The notes under the pieces: model-generated
Told to the model about the DNA's origin: nothing
The model's database searches: none
What the model saw: only the letters and a program-made list of their open reading frames with translations
Shown: positions 36,299-45,047 of the stretch, one piece after another
Position numbering within the stretch: the first letter of the stretch is position 1
Layout: each line of letters begins with the position of its first letter
Assembly: GCF_900094575.1 (NCBI RefSeq)
Contig: NZ_FMAE01000004.1
Span: forward strand, 62,001 to 126,000
Source of the DNA: Bradyrhizobium yuanmingense
GTDB taxonomy: Bacteria > Pseudomonadota > Alphaproteobacteria > Rhizobiales > Xanthobacteraceae
Reading direction: 5' to 3'
Length of the DNA stretch: 64,000 nucleotides
Program-made: the position numbers and the translations under genes

Positions 36299-37879
36299 AT
36301 GAATCAAATCAGCAAACGCGAGAACGAGCAGATCGTTACGACACTTAAGACGCTCGCTGACGTTCCGCGGTTTCATGCTGCCGCCTCCGGCGCCGCAGTG
36401 GCGATTTCCTTCGAAGGTCGAAGCACAACCTACGCGGATCTGCAGGAGGCGTCCAGCCGGGTAGCAAATGGACTTCGGCTGATGGGCGTAGCTCCTGGGG
36501 ATCGGGTGGCCGTCCTGGACAAGAACGTCGACCGGTTTTTCGAGATCTGGCTTGGTGCCGCCAAGTGCAATGCCGTCATCGTGCCCGTGAACGCTAGGCT
36601 GGCGCCGCCTGAAGTCGCCTACATCGTCAAGGATTCGTCGGCAAAGGTCCTGTTCATAGGCGAGATTTTCGCGCTTCTGATCGAGCAGGTACGCGGGGAA
36701 CTGCAGAATCTGAAGGCGGTGATCGTGATCAACGAACACTATGAAGCATGGCGAAATGGGCAGGACTGGAGCGATGCGGTGACTTCTGGCGCTCCGGACG
36801 ACGTCTGCATGCAACTCTACACCAGCGGCACCACGGGACACCCGAAGGGCGTTCAGTTGACCAACCGGAACATTTTATCGGGAATGTCCGATACGCTAAC
36901 GGCGTGGGGGCATTGGTCTTCCCACGATGTCGCTCTTGTTGCGATGCCACTGTTTCACATCGCGGGCTGCGGCGTCGGCATGCTCAGCCTGATCGCCGGC
37001 CTCAGGATCGTTCTGGTTCGGGAATTCGTACCACAGCACGTTATTTCGCTGATCGAAGAGGAGCGGATAACCGTGTCGTTTATGGTGCCAGCGATGATCA
37101 AGTTCATCTTGGAGAACAAAGGCATCGCCGACGCCGACGTGTCGTCGATCCGTTGCATCGTCTACGGCGCGTCTCCGATTCCTCTTGCGCTCCTTCAGAG
37201 CGCCTTGTCGCGGTTCAAGGCGACCAGCTTCATCCAAATATACGGCCTCACCGAGACAACTGGTGGAATCACCGTTCTATCAGCGGAAGATCATCGTTGT
37301 CCGGACGGAGCGCACATGAAGTCCTGTGGACGGCCGATCGCCGGAGTTGAACTGCGCATCGAAGGTGCGGACGGCAATGCGGTGAGCCCCGGCGAAGTCG
37401 GAGAGATCCTGTGCCGCACTGTCAAGAACATGAAAGGCTACTGGAATCGTGACGCAGAGACGGCCCGGACGCTGCGCGATGGGTGGTTGAGGACTGGCGA
37501 TGCCGGTTACATCGATGCCGACGGCTATCTGTTCATTCATGATCGCGTCAAGGACATGATCGTGTCGGGTGGAGAGAACATCTATCCCGCGGAAGTCGAA
37601 AACGCGATTTTCGGCCACCCCGCGGTTGCCGACGTCGCGGTGATCGGCGTTCCCGACGAACGGTGGGGCGAAGCGGTGAAGGCTGTGATCGTCCTCAAGC
37701 CGGGCCAGCAGGAGGACAGTGTCGAGATCCTGAATTATGCGCGTGAACGAATAGCTGGGTACAAGGTCCCGAAGTCGATCGACTACGCGGAGACGTTACC
37801 TCGCAATTCGACGGGAAAGATACTGAAGAGGGAACTGAGAGAACGGTACTGGAAAGGGTACGAAAGACAGGTGAACTGA
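36299..37879 (+). CDS. Acyl-CoA synthetase (AMP-forming), third type
   Basis: A 526-residue ANL ligase. The P-loop is QLYTSGTTGHPKGVQLTN (about residue 175), then IYGLTETTGG, WLRTGDAGYI, and DRVKDMIVSGGENIYPAEVE, with the catalytic lysine in STGKILKRELRE at the end. It follows the general fatty-acid/aryl ligase pattern and is less close to the ligases at 1 and 15021. ATG at 36299 has TGGAGGA 4 bases upstream; an ATG four codons earlier lacks this spacing. It stands alone behind the terminator and before a LysR gene, with LysR-type repeats on both sides. Confidence 0.93.
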   Translation: MNQISKRENEQIVTTLKTLADVPRFHAAASGAAVAISFEGRSTTYADLQEASSRVANGLRLMGVAPGDRVAVLDKNVDRFFEIWLGAAKCNAVIVPVNARLAPPEVAYIVKDSSAKVLFIGEIFALLIEQVRGELQNLKAVIVINEHYEAWRNGQDWSDAVTSGAPDDVCMQLYTSGTTGHPKGVQLTNRNILSGMSDTLTAWGHWSSHDVALVAMPLFHIAGCGVGMLSLIAGLRIVLVREFVPQHVISLIEEERITVSFMVPAMIKFILENKGIADADVSSIRCIVYGASPIPLALLQSALSRFKATSFIQIYGLTETTGGITVLSAEDHRCPDGAHMKSCGRPIAGVELRIEGADGNAVSPGEVGEILCRTVKNMKGYWNRDAETARTLRDGWLRTGDAGYIDADGYLFIHDRVKDMIVSGGENIYPAEVENAIFGHPAVADVAVIGVPDERWGEAVKAVIVLKPGQQEDSVEILNYARERIAGYKVPKSIDYAETLPRNSTGKILKRELRERYWKGYERQVN

Positions 37880-37921
37880 GGCTGCTAGGCCGATCGATGG
37901 TTCGTCGGGTTGGAGGCCAAT

Positions 37922-38869
37922 TTGAGCGAAGCGAATTGGGATCTTTTCAGGCTCTTCTTTGCCGTCGCCAACAGCGGCAGCGTCAATGCGGCAGCCCGCG
38001 AACTCAATATGAGCCAGCCGACTTTGAGCCGGCGGCTCAAGGAGCTCGAACGCTACGTCGGCGCACCCCTTTTCTTCCGTGTGCCATCGGGCGTCACACT
38101 GACGCAAGAGGGGAAAGAGCTGAAACGCGCTGCTGGCGGTGTTGTCGACACGTTCGGCAGTTTCCACCGCGACTTGCGACTGCGCGTTGGACCAAGATCG
38201 GCTGCGGTCAAGATTTCGGCAACCGAGGGTCTTACGAAGCACTGGCTGCTGCCCCGCGTTCACAGACTGTACGAGCTCCATCCGAACATTCGCCTGCACA
38301 TCAATTCGACCGTCGAACAGCAGAATCTCGCGAACAGCGACCTCGATTTCGTGATCCGCATGGGACACCCGGGAGAGAATGAACTCATTGGCCGCAAGGT
38401 CACAACGATCGGCTTTGGCATCTACGCCTCGGAGACCTATCTCTCGCACCGCGGGCAGCCGAAGACCGTCGGCGATCTCATGGGCCACGATTTTATCGGA
38501 AGTTCCGGAGACTTCTCGGGACTTCGAGGAGAACGCGCTGGCAGCATGCCGCTGTTGACGAGTTTCTTGAAGGCCGCCGAGGGCAGCAGGACGTTGCGTC
38601 TCATGCCAATTGCAAGCCACTATTCAGCGGCTTGCGAAGGATTGGGAATCGCATTCTTGGCTGCGCCGTTTGCGTTGGCAGAGGGTCTTGTCCCTGTCCT
38701 GCCGCAGGAATCGCTATTGATGGACGTCTGGTTGCTGCGCCGCCGCGAAAGTGATCTTCGCAAATTAACGCGCCAAGTACGCCGCTTTCTTGAGAACGAA
38801 TTCGCGGCTTCCAAGACCTGGTTCGCCTCTGGCGGAACGGCTCGCAGACAACCTAAACGCAAATCCTAG
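37922..38869 (+). CDS. LysR-family transcriptional regulator
   Basis: A 315-residue LysR regulator. The winged helix-turn-helix occupies residues 5-65 (NSGSVNAAARELNMSQPTLS), followed by the effector-binding domain. The TTG at 37922 is chosen, as TGGAGG is 5 bases before. It is in the same direction as the ligase and 42 bases after it, so they may be co-transcribed. ATTCA-N4-TGAAT repeats at 36205 and 38901-38918 flank the ligase-lysR unit, and the second is the only clear regulatory site before the fused hydratase/dehydrogenase operon at 39309. Both units are probable targets. Confidence 0.9.
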   Translation: MSEANWDLFRLFFAVANSGSVNAAARELNMSQPTLSRRLKELERYVGAPLFFRVPSGVTLTQEGKELKRAAGGVVDTFGSFHRDLRLRVGPRSAAVKISATEGLTKHWLLPRVHRLYELHPNIRLHINSTVEQQNLANSDLDFVIRMGHPGENELIGRKVTTIGFGIYASETYLSHRGQPKTVGDLMGHDFIGSSGDFSGLRGERAGSMPLLTSFLKAAEGSRTLRLMPIASHYSAACEGLGIAFLAAPFALAEGLVPVLPQESLLMDVWLLRRRESDLRKLTRQVRRFLENEFAASKTWFASGGTARRQPKRKS

Positions 38870-38900
38870 ACTTAGCGCTGCGTCCGGGCGGACGCCACAG

Positions 38901-38918
38901 CTATTCACCAGTGAATAG
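38901..38918. promoter_or_regulatory. LysR-type palindrome
   Basis: A perfect 8-bp inverted repeat, CTATTCAC-CA-GTGAATAG, 32 bases after the lysR stop. It contains the same ATTCA-N4-TGAAT core as the site at 36205. It lies before a thiolase relic and the 39309 operon, so the original target may have been the lost thiolase gene. Confidence 0.6.
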
Positions 38919-39010
38919 GTGGTCGCCACATGCGCTCTGGCTGCCCCTGCCAGCGGGCTATACCAACGACTATCGCAAGTAAGTTGCAAACCGGGGACCG
39001 GAAACTGTCT

Positions 39011-39155
39011 ATGAGAGAAGTCGTTATTATGACTGCTGCCCGTCCTCCGATTGGCAAGGCATACCACGGTGCGTTGAATAACGTGCTAAGCGCCCGGCTC
39101 GCCGCCATTCCCTCCGCAAGGCCGTCAAGCACGCCAACATCGAACCCTTCGACAG
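39011..39155 (+). pseudogene. Thiolase N-terminal relic with frameshift
   Basis: It starts MREVVIMTAARPPIGKAYHG then ALNN, plainly the start of a thiolase like those at 3545 and 47875. After about 28 codons the frame shifts: the next recognisable text, RHSLRKAVKHANIEP, which corresponds to the first helix of thiolases, lies in another frame. The remaining 350 residues are missing. The 153 bases to the next gene hold nothing recognisable. It appears that a thiolase in first position of the 39309 operon was deleted. Confidence 0.8.
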
Positions 39156-39308
39156 GGCGCCGTGCAACAAAGGCGCTCGCAAGAAATTCTACGAGGCCGT
39201 GATCCGCACCGGACAGCCGGATTCCGCTACAAGTCCTGAAGCATCGTTTGGGACAGGGCTATGCGCCGGGCCGACCACCGGGCCGTTCACAAATCTATCG
39301 AGGCTCAG

Positions 39309-41390
39309 ATGCAATCTCCCGTCTCTGTTCAGAAACACGGCAACATCGCAGTTCTGCTGGTCGACAATCCTCCAGTCAACGCGCTAGGAGCGGCGGTCCG
39401 AAACGGATTGCGAGACAATCTTGAGCAGATTCTCAAGGATGACCAATACGCGGCCGTGGTTCTCGCCTGCGCCGAAAAAACCTTCATCAGCGGAGCCGAC
39501 ATCCGCGAATTCGGCCAAAACATGCACGGAGCGAGCATCGATGAGATCAACCATCTTCTTGAAAACCCCACCAAGCCTACAGTCGCGGCTATCCACGGCG
39601 TAGCCTTGGGAGGCGGACTCGAGGTTGCGATGGGGTGTCATTTCCGTATCGCTAGGAAGGACGCAAAGCTCGGTCAGCCTGAAGTCAAGCTCGGTCTAAT
39701 CCCGGGCGGGGGCGGAACTCAACGCCTGCCGCGCGCAATCGGTCCGGAAAGGGCGGTTCAACTGATCGTCACCGGAGATGCCATCGGTGCCGATGAGGCG
39801 CTGAAGCTCGGTTTGATCCAGGAGATCTTCACTGCCGATCCGATCGCCAGTGGCGTCGCGTTCGCTCGGAAAGTCCTGCAGGAAAAGCAACAGCTGAGGT
39901 CGTTGCGTAACGACGATTCCAAGCTGGCAGCCGCGCGCGCCGACCGCGGCATCTTTACGAAAGCCGCTGCAGAAGCGGTCAAGCGCAACAGGGGTCTCGA
40001 GGCGCCGATGGCGTGCGTGGAAGCTGTCGCATGGTGTCTCGACGTGCCATTCGATGAGGCAATCAAGCGCGAGTGGGATCTGTTCACGCGCCTGCGGGCT
40101 GGCGACCAGTCAAAGGCCTTGCGCCATGTGTTTTTCGCCGAGAGAAGCGGCAACAAGATCGAAGGCATAAGACCGGAAGTCCGGCCCCGGAAAGTGCAAT
40201 CGGTTGCGATCATTGGTGCGGGAACGATGGGGCGTGGCATCGCAATGTCCGTCGCCAATGCCGGCATTTCGGTCAGGCTCATCGATGTGGCATCGGGTGC
40301 ACTTGAGCAGGGCATGAAGAACATCGCCGACACCTATGCATCGATGAGCGCAAGAGGCTCGCTCTCCTCGGAAGACGCGAATAAGCGAACGCGGTTGATT
40401 GCCGGCGGAGGAAAGCTGGAGGATGCGTCCGACGCCGATCTAATCATCGAGGCGGTCTTCGAGACGATGGAGATCAAGAAGGAAGTATTCTCCAAGCTCG
40501 ACGCGATCGCCAAGCCAGGCGCAGTTCTGGCCACTAACACCTCCTATCTGGATGTGAATGCGATTGCTGACATGACGAAGCGCCCCGGAGACGTCGTCGG
40601 CATGCACTTCTTCAGCCCGGCGAACATCATGAAGCTCTGCGAAATCGTTCGGGGACGAGCGACCTCGCCCGAAGTCCTTGCGACGGCCGTCGGCGCGGCC
40701 CGTCGGATCGGGAAGGTTCCGGTCGTCGTCGGCGTGTGCCACGGGTTCGTCGGAAACCGCATGCTCGGGGTCCGCATCCATCAAGCCCGCAAGATGCTCC
40801 TCGAAGGAGCCACGCCGCAGCAGGTCGATGCGGTCGCAGGCAAGTTCGGCATGATGGGGCCGTTCGCCATGGGAGATATGGCCGGTCTCGATATCGGCTG
40901 GCGGTCACGCAAGGACAGCGGGGCGAAGTCGCCCCTTGAAGACGCACTCTGCGAGGCGGGACGCTTCGGTCAAAAGACGGGTGCCGGTTATTATCGATAT
41001 GAAAAAGGGTCGAGATCGCCATTACCCGATCCCGATGTTGAGGCGCTGATCATCGCGACCAGCCGCAAGTTGAACATCACGCGCCGCTTGTTCTCGGACC
41101 AGGAGATCCATGAGCGGCTGATCTATCCGATGATCAACGAAGGAGCGCGCATCCTTGAAGAGGGTATGGTGGCCCGGGCCAGCGACATCGATCTCGTCTG
41201 GCTCTACGGCTACGGCTGGCCGCCGCAGACCGGTGGTCCAATGTACCACGCCGATCAGATCGGCCTCACTCAGGTAGCGGAGCGACTCGTCTACATGTCC
41301 GGGGTCGACGGCGATAAGACGTTGAGGCCGGTTCCTCTGTTGGAGCGTCTCGCGATGTCGGGCGACGGGTTTGGTTCCCTTGCGAAGTGA
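39309..41390 (+). CDS. Bifunctional enoyl-CoA hydratase / 3-hydroxyacyl-CoA dehydrogenase
   Basis: A 693-residue trifunctional-type fusion. The N-terminal crotonase part (to about 190) has TFISGADIREFG, HGVALGGGLEVAMG and GQPEVKLGLIPGGGG with both glutamates. The dehydrogenase part starts near 300 with AIIGAGTMGRGIAMSVANAG (NAD loop), NTSYLDVN, and MHFFSPANIMKL with the catalytic histidine, followed by two C-terminal domains. GAGG precedes the ATG at 39309; an in-frame ATG 16 codons upstream has no such site. It performs two beta-oxidation steps. The usual partner thiolase is represented only by the relic upstream, so the thiolase at 47875 or 3545 may substitute. Confidence 0.95.
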   Translation: MQSPVSVQKHGNIAVLLVDNPPVNALGAAVRNGLRDNLEQILKDDQYAAVVLACAEKTFISGADIREFGQNMHGASIDEINHLLENPTKPTVAAIHGVALGGGLEVAMGCHFRIARKDAKLGQPEVKLGLIPGGGGTQRLPRAIGPERAVQLIVTGDAIGADEALKLGLIQEIFTADPIASGVAFARKVLQEKQQLRSLRNDDSKLAAARADRGIFTKAAAEAVKRNRGLEAPMACVEAVAWCLDVPFDEAIKREWDLFTRLRAGDQSKALRHVFFAERSGNKIEGIRPEVRPRKVQSVAIIGAGTMGRGIAMSVANAGISVRLIDVASGALEQGMKNIADTYASMSARGSLSSEDANKRTRLIAGGGKLEDASDADLIIEAVFETMEIKKEVFSKLDAIAKPGAVLATNTSYLDVNAIADMTKRPGDVVGMHFFSPANIMKLCEIVRGRATSPEVLATAVGAARRIGKVPVVVGVCHGFVGNRMLGVRIHQARKMLLEGATPQQVDAVAGKFGMMGPFAMGDMAGLDIGWRSRKDSGAKSPLEDALCEAGRFGQKTGAGYYRYEKGSRSPLPDPDVEALIIATSRKLNITRRLFSDQEIHERLIYPMINEGARILEEGMVARASDIDLVWLYGYGWPPQTGGPMYHADQIGLTQVAERLVYMSGVDGDKTLRPVPLLERLAMSGDGFGSLAK

Positions 41391-41432
41391 TTCTGCCAGT
41401 GATGTTCCGGAAACAAAAAGGAGAAGATTAAG

Positions 41433-41732
41433 ATGGTCTTCGTAATTGCCACTTTGACGGTCAAGCCCGAAGCGAAGGCTGATTTGATCGCAGCCGCGAA
41501 GGACGCGATCGCTGCGACCCGGCAAGAAGAGGGCTGCATTTCCTACGAACTTTTCGAGAGCACCGTCGATCCTCATAAGCTGGCGTTCGTCGAAGAGTGG
41601 GAGTCTCCCGATCGCCTCGCCCAGCATTCGAAATCTGATCACATGCGGGCCTTCGGTCGCGTGGCAGTGAAGTGTTTCGCCGCCCCGGTGCAGGTCCAGA
41701 TCATCACGCCGGAAAAAGTCGAGAAAAGGTAG
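41433..41732 (+). CDS. Antibiotic biosynthesis monooxygenase (ABM) domain protein
   Basis: A 99-residue ferredoxin-like dimeric protein of the ABM family. Typical segments are FVIATLTVKPEAKADL, TRQEEGCISYELFES and FVEEWESPDRLAQHSKSDHM. Members include cofactor-free quinol and anthrone monooxygenases such as YgiN, and some enzymes that act on heme. AAAAGGAGAA precedes the ATG. It lies 42 bases after the fused beta-oxidation enzyme and 48 before the nitronate monooxygenase-like gene. A function in handling quinones or reactive intermediates of an aromatic pathway is plausible but not shown. Confidence 0.9.
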   Translation: MVFVIATLTVKPEAKADLIAAAKDAIAATRQEEGCISYELFESTVDPHKLAFVEEWESPDRLAQHSKSDHMRAFGRVAVKCFAAPVQVQIITPEKVEKR

Positions 41733-41780
41733 CACAAACCGCGATCGCGGTGCGGCAGACCGCTCAGGGAGACGCTTTCA

Positions 41781-42755
41781 ATGAAGACACGTATCACGGA
41801 ACTCTTCGGGATCGAGCGCCCGATCATCCAGGGCGGGATGCATTACGTTGGGTTGGCCGAGTTGGCGGCCGCCGTAGCCAATGCCGGCGGTCTGGGCCTC
41901 ATCACTTCGTTGACGCAGCCGTCACCAGAGCACTTGGCCGCCGAAATCCGGAAGTGCCGCCAGATGACGAATAAGCCGTTCGGCGTCAATCTCACCTTCC
42001 TTCCTGCAGTCAATCCGCCCGACTATCCCGGTTACATCCGGACGATTATCGACGGCGGAATCAAAGTCGTCGAGACCGCGGGAAACAACCCGCAAAAGTG
42101 GATGCCGATCTTGAAGGAAGCTGGCATCAAGGTCATCCACAAGTGCACCTCGGTGCGCCACGCTCTGAAAGCCGAGGCGATCGGAGTCGACGCACTGAGC
42201 ATCGACGGCTTCGAATGCGGTGGACACCCAGGCGAAGACGATATCCCGAACTTCATTCTGTTGCCGCGGGCCGCCGACGAACTGAAGATTCCGTTCGTGG
42301 CGTCGGGCGGCATGGCCGACGGCCGTGGTCTCGTCGGCGCTCTGGCCATGGGGGCGGACGGCATTAATATGGGAACGAGGTTCATCGCGACCAAGGAGGC
42401 ACCGGTACATCCGCGGGTGAAGGAGGCTATCCTCGCAGCAAATGAGCTCGACACACGGCTCATTATGCGGCCGCTGCGCAATACCGAGCGCGTTCTCAAG
42501 AACGCTGGTGTCGAGCGACTCTTGCTGAAGGAAAAGGAGCTGGGGACGGCAGTCACGTTCGCCGATATCGCGCCAGAAGTTGCTGGGGTCTATCCGAAAG
42601 TCATGAAGGATGGGGAGATGGATGCTGGGGGCTGGAGCTGCGGTATGGTGGTCGGCCTGATCAACGATGTTCCAACTGTCAAGGATCTGCTCGATCGGAT
42701 CATGATAGAGGCCGAGACGATCATACGTCAGCGTTTAGATCGTACCCTGCAGTAG
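41781..42755 (+). CDS. Nitronate monooxygenase family flavoprotein, copy 2
   Basis: A 324-residue FMN protein, strongly similar over its whole length to the one at 4757. The same blocks appear: ELFGIERPIIQGGMHYVGLA, GFECGGHPGEDDIPN, ASGGMADGRGLVGALAMG, MGTRFIATKEAPVHPRV. It is a little shorter at the C-terminus. CAGGGAGA precedes the ATG. The presence of this family in two separate beta-oxidation clusters of the window indicates that it is a fixed part of the module. The reaction may be nitronate oxidation or NADH:quinone reduction; I cannot decide. Confidence 0.88.
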   Translation: MKTRITELFGIERPIIQGGMHYVGLAELAAAVANAGGLGLITSLTQPSPEHLAAEIRKCRQMTNKPFGVNLTFLPAVNPPDYPGYIRTIIDGGIKVVETAGNNPQKWMPILKEAGIKVIHKCTSVRHALKAEAIGVDALSIDGFECGGHPGEDDIPNFILLPRAADELKIPFVASGGMADGRGLVGALAMGADGINMGTRFIATKEAPVHPRVKEAILAANELDTRLIMRPLRNTERVLKNAGVERLLLKEKELGTAVTFADIAPEVAGVYPKVMKDGEMDAGGWSCGMVVGLINDVPTVKDLLDRIMIEAETIIRQRLDRTLQ

Positions 42756-42906
42756 CAAAAAGGGTGGTGCGTGAGTGATCCGCTAAAGAGGTACGACAGG
42801 GCCGTGTGCGCAGGATTGCTCTGAACCGCCCCTGAGAAAACTGCGCAGAAGAGCGACCAAGAATAGGGCCGGCCATTGCTTGAAAGTCATCGAAGGGAGA
42901 CGCGGA

Positions 42907-43122
42907 ATGACCGAACGCAGAGAGATATGCGACCTCACGGGAGATAAGCTCAAGAGAGCGCGTTCGCAGCTACTCATCGAAATTAGGGCACTCGATGCGG
43001 CCATCGTAGAAGCGTGGGACGCGCGGGACCTGATCTCCATTGTAGAGGGCAAGCGGGCAATTCTCGAGGTCGTCGACCAAGCGATAGGCCAGACGGGGGC
43101 GTTTGAACCGATCGACTGCTAA
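42907..43122 (+). CDS. Small helical protein of unknown function
   Basis: A 71-residue protein, rich in charged residues and leucine/isoleucine heptads: LTGDKLKRARSQLLIEIRAL, then EGKRAILEVVDQAIGQT. It probably forms a helical hairpin or coiled coil. GGGAGA lies 6 bases before the ATG, which supports it as a real gene. It comes 151 bases after the nitronate monooxygenase-like gene and before an exported protein. No family is recognised, and no membrane or signal segment is seen. Confidence 0.6.
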   Translation: MTERREICDLTGDKLKRARSQLLIEIRALDAAIVEAWDARDLISIVEGKRAILEVVDQAIGQTGAFEPIDC

Positions 43123-43312
43123 AATTGAGAGTTCGATATTCAAACGAGCGGAAGGCAGTACTTCCGCAGACGAGAGACTGAAACGCGCGAATACACAGCC
43201 CCTAAATCCCAGACAGAAAGAGCCGTTGACGGGCCTATTGAACTGCTTCGGAGGCCAATCGCCCCGGAAGATGAGCATGCGTTCCACGCGTATACCGAAG
43301 GAGAGAAAGTCT

Positions 43313-43963
43313 ATGAAGAAAACGGCGTTCTATGTGGTCTGCCTTGCAGCGATCTCATCGGTAGCTCGTGCGGAGGACCTTTCTACCGCGACTGCGCCCC
43401 TACCTCCGGGCACATTCACCACATCAGAGCACTCCGATGAATGGAAGATCGCAAATGCTCTGAGCGCCGGGCCGCCCAGCATCACCGATCGGGCGGCCGT
43501 GATGGATTGGCCCAAGGAAGGCACTCACCAATACCGAATGCTGCGCGAGGGTACCAATGGTTGGACTTGCATGCCCGATATTCCCGGAAGACCTCAGCAT
43601 AATCCCATGTGTATGGATGAAGTAATGATGAAATGGGCGGAGGCTACTATCTCAGGAAAAAAGCCAAACATCGACCGAGTGGGCCTCTCGTACATGCTTA
43701 TGGGGGAGGCGCGGGAGGGACAGAATGTATTCACGAAAACGGATCCAAAGAAAGTTGAGAAGTGGTACTACACCGGTCCGCACGTAATGCTTGTTCTCCC
43801 GGATTCTTATGTGGACGCGCTTCGGGGGATAAATCAGGATCTAACTAACAACGAACCATACACTACAATGCTTAGTCCTGCGCCGGGATCTACTCCCATT
43901 TGGGTTATCCCTGTCGCTAATGCGGGAGAGCGGATCAAATCCGTATTCCAATTCTCTAAATGA
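43313..43963 (+). CDS. Exported protein of unknown function
   Basis: A 216-residue protein with a clear signal peptide: MKKTAFYVVCLAAISSVARA, cleaved before EDLS. GAAGGAGAG precedes the ATG. The mature part has two cysteines (WTCMPD and HNPMCMDE), which could form a disulphide in the periplasm, and conserved-looking stretches VGLSYMLMGEAREGQ and WYYTGPHVMLVLPDSY. I do not recognise the family. Its base composition is less GC-rich than that of the catabolic genes around, which suggests separate origin. It ends the readable genes before a 1.1-kb non-coding stretch. Confidence 0.75.
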   Translation: MKKTAFYVVCLAAISSVARAEDLSTATAPLPPGTFTTSEHSDEWKIANALSAGPPSITDRAAVMDWPKEGTHQYRMLREGTNGWTCMPDIPGRPQHNPMCMDEVMMKWAEATISGKKPNIDRVGLSYMLMGEAREGQNVFTKTDPKKVEKWYYTGPHVMLVLPDSYVDALRGINQDLTNNEPYTTMLSPAPGSTPIWVIPVANAGERIKSVFQFSK

Positions 43964-44228
43964 TGAGTGTTTTGCGCGCATCCGTAAATCTCGATGCGCG
44001 CATTCCCGCTCGTGCACCGACGCGAGAGGCACTCCGGAATGCATCATGATCAATACGTTTGCGCGCGGGGCTGCGAAGGAGATCCGGACACCCTTATCAA
44101 GTGAGGCATTCCCCTCATCGATCTATTGTAATGATGGCTGGATCGGACATTACCTCGGCTCTTCCTCAAGATGCTCTGGAATGCGATCGCCTAGAACTGC
44201 CCGCAGCATGGGCAGGTCTCAATTCGAG

Positions 44229-44262
44229 GGCATTTTGCATATGACGAGTGTCATGCAAAATG
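44229..44262. promoter_or_regulatory. Long inverted repeat with TGCAAAATGC arms, no gene beside it
   Basis: Arms GCATTTTGCAT and ATGCAAAATGC are perfect complements with 12 bases between. Each arm carries TGCAAAATGC, the core of the operators at 18138 and 19198. The next gene start is nearly 800 bases away, so this may be an operator pair whose gene was lost. Confidence 0.5.
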
Positions 44263-44941
44263 CGCTCGATTGAAATGCCACGTCGCGATGCCGCGCCTGG
44301 CTCAACTCTGATCGGAAAAGCGCCGCCCTGGGAGAATCTGCGGGTTCCTTCGAACGGTCTGATTCCTGAGCGGTGTCGCATGCCGGAGGACGTCGAGTAA
44401 CCGCCTCGAAAACCCACAGCAAACAAAGTGAGGTGGACGAATTGGTGCTCGGTCTGCACGTCTAGCATCCACGCCAAAATCGTCACAGTCCTTCGTGTAG
44501 GCCGAAAGAACGGTCCGCATCTGCCAGGACGCGAACCGATTGGCGGGCTGCGTTCTCATCGACTGGATCAAGTATCCATGCGCTACCGTTCCGGCGTTCG
44601 CGCTAGTCAGCACCCACCAGTCCCTTGCCTGTACATGCAACGATCGACCAGGTCACCGTAGGAGAGTTGCCGGATTGCCAGAAGGCGGATCCCAGAGGGG
44701 CATCGTGAGCGGCCAGGAGCTGCTGCCCCGCAGTCGAGCACCGCCAGGAGTGACGTATGATCGCTCCCCGATGAGACGCAGGCCTGCCGATCGAACAAGT
44801 TCTTGAACTTCGTCAAGAATCTTGGGTCTCCATCTGAGAGCGACGTGGAGGCCAAAATCGAATTGGCCAATCGTCTGCGTGTAGCGCTTCCTCGCCGTGC
44901 TTGGAAGGCTGTCTGCGTTCCGACAGGGGCACCAAAACACT

Positions 44942-44995
44942 GGTTGCAAGATTAAACCGGCTGTGACATTGTTATCGAGGTTGCAAAATTAAACC
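44942..44995 (+). promoter_or_regulatory. Two direct 17-base repeats before the unknown-protein gene
   Basis: GGTTGCAAGATTAAACC (44942-44958) and GGTTGCAAAATTAAACC (44979-44995) differ in one base and are 37 bases apart. A third, inverted copy lies before the HxlR gene (46926-46942). They end 52 bases before the start at 45048 and are likely binding sites of that HxlR regulator. Confidence 0.7.
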
Positions 44996-45047
44996 TAGAA
45001 GGTGAAGGACCTCTGGCGGTGCGAGGTCTTCCAAGGAGTGATGCGGG

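Larger units (their letters stand above)
43964..45047. other. 1.08-kb stretch without a convincing gene
   Basis: Several short open frames exist on both strands, but none has a ribosome site together with protein-like sequence. Only two things stand out: a long inverted repeat at 44229-44262, and two direct repeats just before the next gene (44942-44995). The stretch probably contains eroded genes. Confidence 0.5.

Noticed and set aside
42755-42906. Terminator after the second nitronate monooxygenase-like gene
   Set aside because: No stem with a T-run could be found; the space may simply be a leader for the small gene at 42907.
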